Positions 1 to 7,256 of a DNA stretch of 14,572 nt are shown here, piece by piece. The stretch lies in assembly GCA_016839875.1 (NCBI GenBank), contig JAEOTK010000179.1, positions 1-14,572 of the forward strand. Reading direction: 5' to 3'. Position 1 is the stretch's first letter, and every line of letters begins with the position of its first letter. The position numbers were made by a program, and so were the translations under genes. The stretch is from Candidatus Heimdallarchaeota archaeon (GTDB lineage Archaea; Asgardarchaeota; Heimdallarchaeia; Heimdallarchaeales; Heimdallarchaeaceae). The notes below the pieces were generated by a model, which saw nothing but the letters and a program-made list of their open reading frames with translations, made no database searches and was not told where the DNA came from.

Positions 1-196
1 ATAATGCAAGATAGTAATTGATTGTTAAGATAATAGGAGTATAAATTATTGAACTGAAAGGAACAGAAAGAATCCTTTCTAGTAAGAAACCTCCTAAGGA
101 AGATTCGAATAAATAATTACATCTGGGGCAAGTGTATACCTTGAGACTGTCTTTTTTACGTGTAGTTTTAGAGTATCCGCAATATGGACAGTTCAT
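1..196 (-). CDS. Small zinc-ribbon protein with a membrane-like segment (partial, C-terminus off the left edge)
   Basis: An open frame starts at ATG 196 and stays open to the window edge (65 codons seen). The N-terminus carries C3-P-Y-C6 and C23-P-R-C26, a CxxC-x16-CxxC zinc-ribbon arrangement. From about residue 33 the sequence is hydrophobic with few charges (LSVPFSSIIYTPIILTI), so a membrane segment may follow the ribbon. The start lies 6 nt after the stop of the surface-protein gene, and a GTGAT ribosome-site match overlaps that stop with 6 nt to the ATG, so the two are probably co-transcribed and translationally coupled. Zinc ribbon plus hydrophobic tail is common among small archaeal proteins of unknown function, and I do not recognise the family. 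The reading frame and Cys pairs are seen; function is not inferable. Confidence 0.6.
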   Translation of the reverse strand, partial: MNCPYCGYSKTTRKKDSLKVYTCPRCNYLFESSLGGFLLERILSVPFSSIIYTPIILTINYYLAL

Positions 197-202
197 AAGC
201 AA

Positions 203-2356
203 TCACTGAGTGTGTTTTTTCTTCATTCTTGAAAGCATACCTATAAACAACCCACAAATGAGAAGAGAGAATGCAATAATGTAAAATTGGGAGAAGCTAG
301 TCATATCTGCTGGTGTATTATTCTCATCAAGAGGATCAGAACCACTCCTAACCTCTTCACCGTCATCATAACCATCTCCATCGCTATCCGGCTGTGAGGG
401 GTCAGTCAAGTGAATATCAACTTCGTCAACATTAGTTAATCCGTCTCCATCATAATCTGCATCTGCGTCGTCCTCTAAAGGACTTGTGAAGTATTTCTTT
501 ACTTCATCACCATCTAAGAGACCATCATCATCAGAATCCTCATCTTCTGGATTTGTCCCCCAACTGCGCTCATCAAGATTATGAAGGTTATCCCCATCAG
601 GGTCTTCCATTGCATCTGATGGATCATTTGGATCTAGTGAATCATATGTTATTTCATAATCATCTGGTAAACCGTCTTCATCACTATCTGCTGAACGTGG
701 ATTTGTAAAGTAAACGTTAACTTCATCATAATCGTTTAAACTGTCATAATCACTATCCGGATTCTTGGGATCTGTAAAATATGTATCTGCTTCTTCTATG
801 TTTGTTAATCCATCTAAATCAGTGTCTAATCCAATATCTGATACAAGAGGATTCATTAGATACCGATTAATTTCTTTACCATCACTTACGGTATCAAGAT
901 CACTGTCAATGACATTTTCATTGGTTCCTATACTCTCTTCCTCATGATCCAACAAACCATCCTTATCAGCATCTGGGTTGAAGGAGTGTGTTGGTGAACC
1001 AAGTGGGTAAATCCAAGGAGAATATCCGAAATCATTGGTTTCCTCAATAAATATTACACCATTATCTGTTAAAGTTATGATTTCAATTTCACGATCATTA
1101 TCAAAATCATATATCAATATTGGAATTCGTATTTCTCCAGTTACGGGTCTAGTTAAAATTTTCTTGAGGTCCCCATTGCTTTCAAGAAAATACATATTGA
1201 CGTTGTTATGTATAATAATTTCTGCTTCGTTATCTCTGTCAATATCTGCAATAGCAGGAGATTTAAAATAATTAAAACTAAATATGAAGGTGAAAACTTC
1301 CTCAAATCCTTCATCGAATTTGTAAACTGCAACTCCTGAAGATAATAATTGAACTATATTTTTGAATCCATCATTATTTATATCTGAGATTACGCCTTGT
1401 GTTGTGGTATATGCTCCTCCCGGCATCCCTGTATCCCATGTTTGATTCTTTAGTGGATTTAGTGAGATGCCATATAGATATCCTGCTGTTGAAGCTGCCA
1501 TGAGCTCAAATTCGCCATCATCGTTAAAATCATCAATTAGTGGTATCTGTCTGAAATATTCAAAAGAGTCATCATACTTTTTAGGAATTTTCAAAGGATA
1601 TCCATTTAATTCGCTTCCATTTAGATTCCAAGCTTTGATTGTACCATTAATTGTCATTGCTATAATATCTAAATGACTATCATTATTGATATCCATTACA
1701 ACTGGAGCAATATATTCGTGATATTCATTTAGATGGATAGGCCAGTTAGTTACATTGTTTCCATTATGATCTAGATAATATATAGTTCCATTAATATCTT
1801 TCAGAATGAATTCTTTATCACCATCGTTATTTAGATCGAATAATACTGTCCCCTTTACATAAAGTCCAGGTAAATCCATTCGAAATGAAGGATCAAGTTC
1901 TCCTGTTTCTGTGATGGCAAAGATTGATGTTACATCATCTCCAGAAACAGAATGGGAATATTGAACCAAAATACATACATCTGTTCCGTTTTTAATGAAC
2001 TTCCCCAGTATCTCTATATTCGACATTTCCCAGTCTAGATTCAAGGTCCAACCACTTACTATTTGTTCATCACGGATTAGATAGACTACATATCCAATAG
2101 GATCTTTATCTGCGATTATTATTGTTTCCAAAACCCCATCATTTTCTAAATCTAGAATATAAGGATCTACAGGGTAGATATGCTCTGAAGGTAACAACAA
2201 GTACCTATCTAAATCACCCAAGAATGGTTTGATAAGTGAGTTTGAAGATAATGTATTTTCTGTTTTAACAGAATTTATTACTTTGGAATTGATTTGAAAA
2301 CTGAATATTGAAAGTAGGAATATTATTATTATACAAATAGCTGCATTTCTTCTCAT
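203..2356 (-). CDS. Exported, membrane-anchored FG-GAP/VCBS beta-propeller protein with thrombospondin type 3-like calcium repeats
   Basis: 717 residues. Residues 1-24 form a signal peptide (MRRN then a hydrophobic run). Residues 60-440 hold FG-GAP/VCBS-type repeats with DxDxDG-like loops near 69, 174, 221, 275, 325, 371 and 417. A loop-less blade fits near 118, giving about eight blades at 46-53 residue spacing. Residues 461-680 hold nine acidic DxDxDG-type units (starting near 462, 484, 511, 534, 557, 585, 607, 635, 657), as in thrombospondin type 3 repeats that bind calcium. A single helix at about 689-706 and a basic tail (RMKKKHTQ) follow, so the bulk lies outside the cell, held by its C-terminus. 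Several N-x-S/T sequons fit archaeal glycosylation. The role is probably adhesion or surface-layer structure; no catalytic domain is visible. The ligand is unknown. Confidence 0.85.
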   Translation of the reverse strand: MRRNAAICIIIIFLLSIFSFQINSKVINSVKTENTLSSNSLIKPFLGDLDRYLLLPSEHIYPVDPYILDLENDGVLETIIIADKDPIGYVVYLIRDEQIVSGWTLNLDWEMSNIEILGKFIKNGTDVCILVQYSHSVSGDDVTSIFAITETGELDPSFRMDLPGLYVKGTVLFDLNNDGDKEFILKDINGTIYYLDHNGNNVTNWPIHLNEYHEYIAPVVMDINNDSHLDIIAMTINGTIKAWNLNGSELNGYPLKIPKKYDDSFEYFRQIPLIDDFNDDGEFELMAASTAGYLYGISLNPLKNQTWDTGMPGGAYTTTQGVISDINNDGFKNIVQLLSSGVAVYKFDEGFEEVFTFIFSFNYFKSPAIADIDRDNEAEIIIHNNVNMYFLESNGDLKKILTRPVTGEIRIPILIYDFDNDREIEIITLTDNGVIFIEETNDFGYSPWIYPLGSPTHSFNPDADKDGLLDHEEESIGTNENVIDSDLDTVSDGKEINRYLMNPLVSDIGLDTDLDGLTNIEEADTYFTDPKNPDSDYDSLNDYDEVNVYFTNPRSADSDEDGLPDDYEITYDSLDPNDPSDAMEDPDGDNLHNLDERSWGTNPEDEDSDDDGLLDGDEVKKYFTSPLEDDADADYDGDGLTNVDEVDIHLTDPSQPDSDGDGYDDGEEVRSGSDPLDENNTPADMTSFSQFYIIAFSLLICGLFIGMLSRMKKKHTQ

Positions 2357-2452
2357 TTTCTTCTACTCACTTATTTTATGTTCTGCAAAGAAATTTATCA
2401 ATGTTTGTTCTCATCAATTCTATAATGTTTTGTGATTTAGTAAGGAATAAAG

Positions 2453-2460
2453 TTAAATTT
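2453..2460 (+). promoter_or_regulatory. TATA-like box for the CLC gene
   Basis: TTAAATTT sits 21-28 nt before the GTG start at 2481. No ribosome site lies between them, so the transcript may be leaderless. The 124-nt gap 2357-2480 separates two divergent genes and holds nothing else clear. The opposite-strand box is ambiguous: ATAAAATA about 18-25 nt, or GATAAATT further, upstream of ATG 2356. Confidence 0.35.
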
Positions 2461-2480
2461 CTTAAAATTATTGATATAAT

Positions 2481-4304
2481 GTGACTGAAGAAGAACCTCC
2501 AAAAGAGAAGGAAATCAATTTTAAGAAGCATTTTAAGGTTCAGTTTAAGAAATATTGGCTTTACACTAGAAAATGGTTTCCTTTTGCAATACTTGTTGGT
2601 GGAATTTGTGGTGTATTAATGGCACTGTTTACAAGTTTAATTGTAAATCTCCAAGTATGGATTAATTTTCTTCCTTCTGAAGTGAAGTTTTTTGCATTTT
2701 ATCCAATTGTTGGAGGAGTTACTTCTGTTTTGTTATATTTTGGTTTCAAAGAAGTCAAAGGTGCAGGAATGTCACATGTTCTAGCTCATAAAAATACCAC
2801 CACTCCTCTCAAGGCTAGAACCTTACTGACTAAATTTGCAACAAGCGTTCTTACATTAGGAGTATCTGCTCCAGCTGGAAGAGAAGGTCCTGCTGTTACT
2901 CTCGGAAGTACAGCTTCTTCTGTAATAGGAGATAAGTTTGGTATGACAAAAGAGGATGAGATGCATGCAATAACAATAGGAGCAGCAGCTTGCACAGCAG
3001 CAGTTTTTAGAGCACCTTTAGGGGGAACCGTTTTTGCATCTGAGGTTCCATACAAACGTGATTTAGATGAAACTGTATTCCTGCCAGCATTAGTAGCAAG
3101 TGGGATTTCGTTTTTAGTTTATGATGCAATACTCAATGCAATAAGGAACTTCTCAGCTCAACCTGTGAACCTTGAATCTGTTACTACAAAATTCGGAGGA
3201 GAAATAATCCGATATTCACATCACTTTGTTTTTATTGGTTTGATAGCAGGTTTCTTGGGTATAGGATTTTCTTTATTATTCAAATTACTCTCAAAGTGGT
3301 TAGAAAAATATCTGAAAGCTTTCTTATTACCTGTAATAGGAATGCTCATAACAGCAATTATTGTTTTTCTTATCGATGAATTTTATTTCGAGCCTTCGAA
3401 TCTTCCAAGTGTAGTGTCACTGTCAGGGACGGGATTCAGATCCATAACTACATTACTTGATAATTATGGTTCTATAAGTTTCGCAGTGATATTAGCTCTT
3501 TTACTTGGGAAGATATTGGTAACATCCACCTGTGTTGGTTTTGGTAATAGTGCCGGTGTAATGGGTCCATCTCTTGTAACAGGTGCAGCTTTAGGATTTC
3601 TATATGCAACTTTGTTTCAATTACCAGAAGAAGTAGCTATTGCAATGATGGTTATTGGAATGTCTTCTATGCACACTTCTACAACCAAAACACCTATAGC
3701 TTCAATGATTTTAGTTTTGGAAATGGTTGGTTTTCCAAATCTGGTCATTCCTATTATTCTATCAAATGCTCTGGCATTCATCATTTCCATGGACTTTAGT
3801 CTCTATAAAGGACAAATTCAGAGTAAAGAAGTTATTCTCAGAAGAACAATTCAATATACTGATGTCTTGGAAACAATAACAGTAAAAGAATCAATGGATG
3901 AGGTATATCCTACTGTGAAAGAAGAAGAGTCTTTATCTGAAACCTTTTCACTTCTCTACTTACATAAAAGAAGCTCACTTCTAGTGGTCGATATTGATAA
4001 TAACTTAGTTGGTGTAATTAGTGCCATTGATTTTCAAAGAGGTTTTGCTTCAGGAAAAGAGCTTATCAAAGATGTAATGACGAAAGATGTAATAACGGCT
4101 TACCCCGACGAAACATTATCTGTAGCATTTGATAAGTTGACCGAGTACAATATTGAGTGTATGCCAGTTGTTGAAAGAGAAATCAAAACAAAGATATTGG
4201 GTACGATTACTTTCAGAGATATAGAAAAACACTACGAAGCTACACTTACTAAAATTCAGAGTAGAAGACAGTTTACCATCGAGGAAATTGAAGATGATAT
4301 TTGA
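2481..4304 (+). CDS. CLC-family chloride channel/transporter with C-terminal CBS pair
   Basis: 607 residues. It moves chloride, or another small anion, across the cytoplasmic membrane. Membrane helices span about 33-445. CLC hallmarks: G94-A-G-M at the GSGIP site, G133-R-E-G-P with gating Glu135, F176-R-A-P-L-G-G, and G355-N-S-A-G-V-M-G-P, with Tyr442 near the place of the pore Tyr. Two CBS domains occupy about 470-530 and 531-590 and would sense adenine nucleotides or ionic state. At the position of the internal proton glutamate (E203 of E. coli ClC-ec1) this protein has Val189 after Glu188, as in CLC channels. The start is GTG at 2481; an in-frame stop lies just upstream, so no earlier start is possible. 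The last codons overlap the mptE gene, indicating an operon. Family is sure; channel versus exchanger is not. Confidence 0.92.
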   Translation: MTEEEPPKEKEINFKKHFKVQFKKYWLYTRKWFPFAILVGGICGVLMALFTSLIVNLQVWINFLPSEVKFFAFYPIVGGVTSVLLYFGFKEVKGAGMSHVLAHKNTTTPLKARTLLTKFATSVLTLGVSAPAGREGPAVTLGSTASSVIGDKFGMTKEDEMHAITIGAAACTAAVFRAPLGGTVFASEVPYKRDLDETVFLPALVASGISFLVYDAILNAIRNFSAQPVNLESVTTKFGGEIIRYSHHFVFIGLIAGFLGIGFSLLFKLLSKWLEKYLKAFLLPVIGMLITAIIVFLIDEFYFEPSNLPSVVSLSGTGFRSITTLLDNYGSISFAVILALLLGKILVTSTCVGFGNSAGVMGPSLVTGAALGFLYATLFQLPEEVAIAMMVIGMSSMHTSTTKTPIASMILVLEMVGFPNLVIPIILSNALAFIISMDFSLYKGQIQSKEVILRRTIQYTDVLETITVKESMDEVYPTVKEEESLSETFSLLYLHKRSSLLVVDIDNNLVGVISAIDFQRGFASGKELIKDVMTKDVITAYPDETLSVAFDKLTEYNIECMPVVEREIKTKILGTITFRDIEKHYEATLTKIQSRRQFTIEEIEDDI

Positions 4305-5061
4305 TACTGAGGAATCCCCATTTAAAGAATTTGAGAAACTAGATTTTACGCTAATTACATGGCTAAATCATTGGTATCCAAAAGTATGTGATTTTCTTTC
4401 AATTGATATGAGCGAAGATGCCTTAGCTCTTCATGATATACTCAAGAGAATTACTAGTAGCATAACTCCTTATGATCTTTTGAAATCAATAATATCAAAG
4501 GGAAACAAAATAATGGTTTTTGCTCCAGGTGTAAACTTAGAATCAGAATTTGAGAAACATAGCCATCATTTCAAAGATGAAGGTTGTGTATTTATTGCAG
4601 CTGATGGTGCTACAACATATTTAGTTGAACAAGGATTCATTCCACATATCATAGTAACTGATATGGATGGGAATTTAGAAAAACAATTTGAAGCTCAAGC
4701 ATCAGGTTCTATACTTGTTGTACATGTTCATGGAGATAATAAGGACATTATACTGAAAAATCTGGATAATTTTTCAAGTTCAAATTTTCTTATAACAACT
4801 CAAAGAGAACCTCTTCCTGGTTCTGCTAACTTCTTTGGTTTTACAGATGGAGATAGAGCTGTTTGTTTAGCAACTCCAATGACAGAAAAGGAAATACGTC
4901 TTATTGGATTTGATTTCGGTCCAGAAATCGGCAAATACTCGAAAAACTATAAATTAGATAATAATATGAAGCAGAGAAAATTGAAGAAATTCATCATAGC
5001 AAAATCTGTAATAAATTGGTGTGCAAATACTGGACAAAGGTTTCTAATGGACTGGATATAA
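4294..5061 (+). CDS. mptE: 6-hydroxymethyl-7,8-dihydropterin diphosphokinase, MptE type (DUF115)
   Basis: 255 residues from ATG 4294. It transfers diphosphate from ATP to 6-hydroxymethyl-7,8-dihydropterin, giving the activated pterin used for methanopterin or folate-type cofactors in the cytosol. Family signs (numbering from ATG 4294): APGVN near 77, ADGA near 99, VTDMDG near 119, HVHGDN near 144, FTDGDRA near 184, GFDFG near 208 and GKYS near 215. This archaeal enzyme is unrelated to bacterial FolK. TTG 4288 is an alternative start, but GAGG at 4281-4284 is spaced 9 nt from ATG 4294 and only 3 nt from the TTG, so I chose the ATG. It overlaps the CLC gene by 11 nt. Its 3' end overlaps the convergent PTPS-family gene by 18 nt, placing two pterin genes tail to tail. 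Confidence 0.88.
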   Translation: MIFDTEESPFKEFEKLDFTLITWLNHWYPKVCDFLSIDMSEDALALHDILKRITSSITPYDLLKSIISKGNKIMVFAPGVNLESEFEKHSHHFKDEGCVFIAADGATTYLVEQGFIPHIIVTDMDGNLEKQFEAQASGSILVVHVHGDNKDIILKNLDNFSSSNFLITTQREPLPGSANFFGFTDGDRAVCLATPMTEKEIRLIGFDFGPEIGKYSKNYKLDNNMKQRKLKKFIIAKSVINWCANTGQRFLMDWI

Positions 5062-5532
5062 TTCAGTTGTTACTCCTTGTCCTTCATACTCGAAGACGGT
5101 TACAGTAACTTGACTTATGTTCTCTTGTTTAATCTCCTCATTTTGGGTCAATTTCTGAACAAAGAAATGACTCATTTCTTCAACAGTTGTGTTTTCAATA
5201 GGTAAAGTTACTACATCAGATTTTGGAAACTCGTATTCCTTGTTCAAATGAGGGATTTTGATAATTACTTGCTCTCCTTCTTCAGATATGTCGAGTAGAT
5301 TATTCTTTGAAGGGATAAGAACATAATGATCCAAGGAATCAATCAAAGGTTTCATTATTCTCTTTATTGAGTGAAAATTAATTACCATATTGTCTTTTCC
5401 TTGAGATCCATAAACATTTACAAGAACCTTGTAATTGTGACCATGAAGAGGTTCATAGAAATTTTCACCTATTACCAAGTGAGCACAAGAAAAAGAGAAG
5501 TAATCCCTACAGAGAAATAAATCATAACTCAT
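5044..5532 (-). CDS. 6-pyruvoyl-tetrahydropterin synthase/QueD family protein (possible PTPS-III type)
   Basis: 162 residues. COG0720 enzymes act on dihydroneopterin triphosphate using a zinc ion. Zinc ligands are H18 (FSCAH) and H30/H32 (LHGHNY). D68-H69 (SLDHY) supply the Asp-His pair, E113 lies in PIENTT, and E148/E150 in FEYEG. The catalytic Cys normally four (QueD) or six (animal PTPS) residues before HGH is absent: the residues are Tyr26 and Asn24. Glu27 lies three before HGH, recalling PTPS-III proteins, in which a Glu replaces the Cys and the product is 6-hydroxymethyl-dihydropterin. The usual Asp of the VxDF segment is Asn52. PTPS-III activity is an inference, supported by overlap with mptE, which uses that product. 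The alternative is QueD (queuosine/archaeosine) with an altered nucleophile; Cys16 beside H18 is another candidate. Confidence 0.82.
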   Translation of the reverse strand: MSYDLFLCRDYFSFSCAHLVIGENFYEPLHGHNYKVLVNVYGSQGKDNMVINFHSIKRIMKPLIDSLDHYVLIPSKNNLLDISEEGEQVIIKIPHLNKEYEFPKSDVVTLPIENTTVEEMSHFFVQKLTQNEEIKQENISQVTVTVFEYEGQGVTTELYPVH

Positions 5533-5550
5533 TACTTTTACGGTTCAAAT

Positions 5551-5560
5551 TTTTATTAAA
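5551..5560 (-). promoter_or_regulatory. TATA-like box for the PTPS-family gene
   Basis: On the minus strand TTTAATAAAA lies 19-28 nt before ATG 5532, preceded by the purine-rich AAGGAAGGA that could serve as BRE. No ribosome site lies between, so a leaderless or near-leaderless transcript is likely. The gene thus has its own promoter in the 49-nt gap behind the preceding gene. Confidence 0.45.
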
Positions 5561-5581
5561 AATCCTTCCTTTAAGCTGTTT

Positions 5582-6520
5582 CTATAGTTCAGCGCTTTCT
5601 AAAATAAAAGATTCAAGCTCTTGTATTCCTAAATCAATGTCTACTAGATATACAAGGAAATCAGATAACAATGACGCAAATTCATTACGTAATTCTTTAC
5701 CTAGTTTTGTTAGTTCGTCATAATTATTTATGTCATCTAATCCCCAAGAGAGAACATCACAGAGTTTGCCTATTTCATCTTCGCTTAATCCATCTTTCTT
5801 ATTTCTGTCTCCTAATTGTATCTGTGCAAGTATCTTTTCAGCACTAGAAGTTTCATCCTCAAAAATAGTAACAAGAGGATTTATACAAAGATCCAGTAGT
5901 TCATGCAGTGTCATTTGAGCTTTATCTGCTAAATCAATAGCTTGAAATGAGAGGTCAGTAGTTTGACTAATTAGTTCCTTTTGAGTTTGATAATTCCCAA
6001 GTTCTTTTACACCTGGTTTATGCATTTTATTGTATTCATCTTGCTTTTCAAGAACCATAGATAAATTATCTCTAATATTCTGTTCAGTTGAAGTTTCAGG
6101 AGATGTACGAAAATAGATATCTTGCCATCTGTTGTTTGTCTCTTCTTTCAATCTGAAAAGCTCATTTGCTCTCATTGTAATCCCTTCTATCTTTTGAATA
6201 ACAAATTCCCTCTCATTTATTCCTTTCATGTAGGCTCTTTCTACTTCATCTTTAAATTCAGATGTTGCGGTTCCACCTGTTCTCAAATAATCAACTAAAG
6301 AACTCTGATAGAAGGTTCTAGCAAGCATAGACATAGAGGATAGCAAAGACGTTCTTAGATTATACAAACTATCCTCATTTGAACTAAGAAAGCGGTCAAT
6401 AGAGGACAACAAATTGTTCATTAGTGTGTATATGTGTCTAAGGGTGCGGTAGTTCAGCCTATCTAAGAATTTTCCCAGAACCGTCTGCCTTTCTAGAACC
6501 GCTTCTATATCTTCTTGCAT
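5582..6520 (-). CDS. Unrecognised all-helical cytosolic protein, 312 residues
   Basis: I do not recognise this protein. It has no signal peptide, membrane helix, nucleotide-binding motif or Cys cluster (only C212 and C254). The composition (Leu, Glu, Ser, Asp, Lys rich; few Gly/Pro) and heptad-like spacing predict a long helical bundle or coiled coil, with short breaks near 82-86 (TGGTA), 139-144, 167-176 and 236-245. A Glu-rich stretch at 90-125 and an Asp/Glu-rich C-terminal helix (260-312) are notable. The start ATG 6520 has a TATA-like box 24-33 nt upstream. It stands between the Nudix and PTPS-family genes on the same strand, but each of these has its own likely promoter, so context says little. 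A scaffold or regulatory role is possible but unsupported. Confidence 0.75.
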   Translation of the reverse strand: MQEDIEAVLERQTVLGKFLDRLNYRTLRHIYTLMNNLLSSIDRFLSSNEDSLYNLRTSLLSSMSMLARTFYQSSLVDYLRTGGTATSEFKDEVERAYMKGINEREFVIQKIEGITMRANELFRLKEETNNRWQDIYFRTSPETSTEQNIRDNLSMVLEKQDEYNKMHKPGVKELGNYQTQKELISQTTDLSFQAIDLADKAQMTLHELLDLCINPLVTIFEDETSSAEKILAQIQLGDRNKKDGLSEDEIGKLCDVLSWGLDDINNYDELTKLGKELRNEFASLLSDFLVYLVDIDLGIQELESFILESAEL

Positions 6521-6543
6521 TCGTGACTAGTTGACTCACCTAG

Positions 6544-6553
6544 TTAAATAAAA
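6544..6553 (-). promoter_or_regulatory. TATA-like box for the 312-residue helical protein
   Basis: On the minus strand TTTTATTTAA lies 24-33 nt before ATG 6520, the expected spacing for a leaderless archaeal transcript. An AGGTGAG ribosome-site match (6533-6539) also lies between, though about 12 nt from the ATG, so either mode could apply. The box lies inside the inverted repeat 6546-6569. Confidence 0.45.
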
Positions 6554-6569
6554 GGCTTATCTTTTATTT
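6546..6569. repeat. Perfect inverted repeat, 9-bp arms, 6-nt loop
   Basis: AAATAAAAG (6546-6554) and CTTTTATTT (6561-6569) are exact reverse complements around GCTTAT. The repeat covers the TATA-like box of the 312-residue protein gene and lies 17 nt after the Nudix stop. It could be an operator, a terminator hairpin for the Nudix transcript, or a chance product of AT-rich sequence. Confidence 0.5.
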
Positions 6570-6585
6570 TACTCGAAGTGCTGTT

Positions 6586-7098
6586 TTAACCATATAATTG
6601 GTAAGTTGAGACATTCAATTCTTCTTTAATTTCTTGACTCGGTTGATATGGTAGCAAAGAAAAGCTTGATTTTTCTGGTTTTGCACTGATTATGAACTTA
6701 CTTAGTTCAGAAATTTGAAAATCTTCGATTTTTTCAAGTGGAAGAAACCTTGATTCAGATATTTCAGAACTTTTGATTGAGGGATCTCCAGATAGGTATT
6801 CTAAATTAAAAACAATATACAAATCAGAAATAATTCCTCTATCCTTTTTTTCATTATTCATGTGCCTTATTGCTATAATATCTGATGCTCTTGTTTGAAC
6901 ACCCGTTTCCTCAAATACTTCTCTTTCTATCGCTTTGGATAGCGATTCTCCAAGTTCTACATATCCTCCAGGAAGTGTCCATTTACCAACACTTACTCCG
7001 TATGTATGTTTAACGAAAAGTACTTGATCATTATGTAAACATAATCCCCCCACTCCTATTTTATGGAGACTATGTCTTGAAACATAATTACTTTGCAT
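6586..7098 (-). CDS. Nudix hydrolase
   Basis: 170 residues from ATG 7098. Nudix enzymes cleave nucleoside diphosphates linked to another moiety, using Mg2+ held by the Nudix helix. The full box GX5EX7REUXEEXGU is intact: G45, E51, R59-E60-V61, E63-E64, G66-V67 (numbering from ATG 7098). The preceding GKWTLPGG is typical of MutT/ADP-ribose-pyrophosphatase-like members. About 40 residues after the core domain are polar and unassigned. GTG 7107 is a possible start adding three residues; I chose the ATG because a TATA-like box lies 25-35 nt before it, fitting a leaderless start. Substrate is not predictable. Nearby pterin genes raise dihydroneopterin triphosphate as a possibility, but the genes are not contiguous. 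Confidence 0.9.
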   Translation of the reverse strand: MQSNYVSRHSLHKIGVGGLCLHNDQVLFVKHTYGVSVGKWTLPGGYVELGESLSKAIEREVFEETGVQTRASDIIAIRHMNNEKKDRGIISDLYIVFNLEYLSGDPSIKSSEISESRFLPLEKIEDFQISELSKFIISAKPEKSSFSLLPYQPSQEIKEELNVSTYQLYG

Positions 7099-7122
7099 GA
7101 TTAACACATCTAATCTGTTGTT

Positions 7123-7133
7123 AAAAATATTAA
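7123..7133 (-). promoter_or_regulatory. TATA-like box for the Nudix gene
   Basis: On the minus strand TTAATATTTTT lies 25-35 nt before ATG 7098 with no ribosome site between, fitting a leaderless transcript. It shares the 158-nt divergent gap 7099-7256 with the transporter promoter. Confidence 0.4.
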
Positions 7134-7245
7134 GGAATATAGTGCATCTTCTCTCTTCAAGATGATAGTATCAATTTGCGATTAAACAAAATCCGTCCAA
7201 TGATGCATAAAGATTAATACATCTGAATAGGTTCAAACTAGAATA

Positions 7246-7250
7246 GAGGT
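7246..7250 (+). promoter_or_regulatory. Ribosome binding site deciding the TTG start of the EamA transporter
   Basis: GAGGT lies 6 nt before TTG 7257 and supports that start codon. A weak TATA-like stretch (ATAAAGATTAATA) lies at about 7207-7219, which would give a leader of roughly 20 nt. Confidence 0.55.
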
Positions 7251-7256
7251 ATTATC

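Noticed and set aside
340..970. Regularly spaced similar DNA units that could look like a direct-repeat or CRISPR array
   Set aside because: The similarity is at the protein level (DxDxDG units); the DNA copies vary in sequence and spacing and there are no conserved repeats with unique spacers.
765..1676. Several plus-strand open frames (765-947, 1035-1271, 1467-1676) opposite the surface-protein gene
   Set aside because: They are Ser/Ile-rich antisense products of the repeated Asp/Asn codons, with no family features, ribosome site or promoter.
2786..3055. Minus-strand frame of 89 codons inside the CLC gene
   Set aside because: It mirrors the Gly/Ala-rich CLC core on the opposite strand and has no independent signal.
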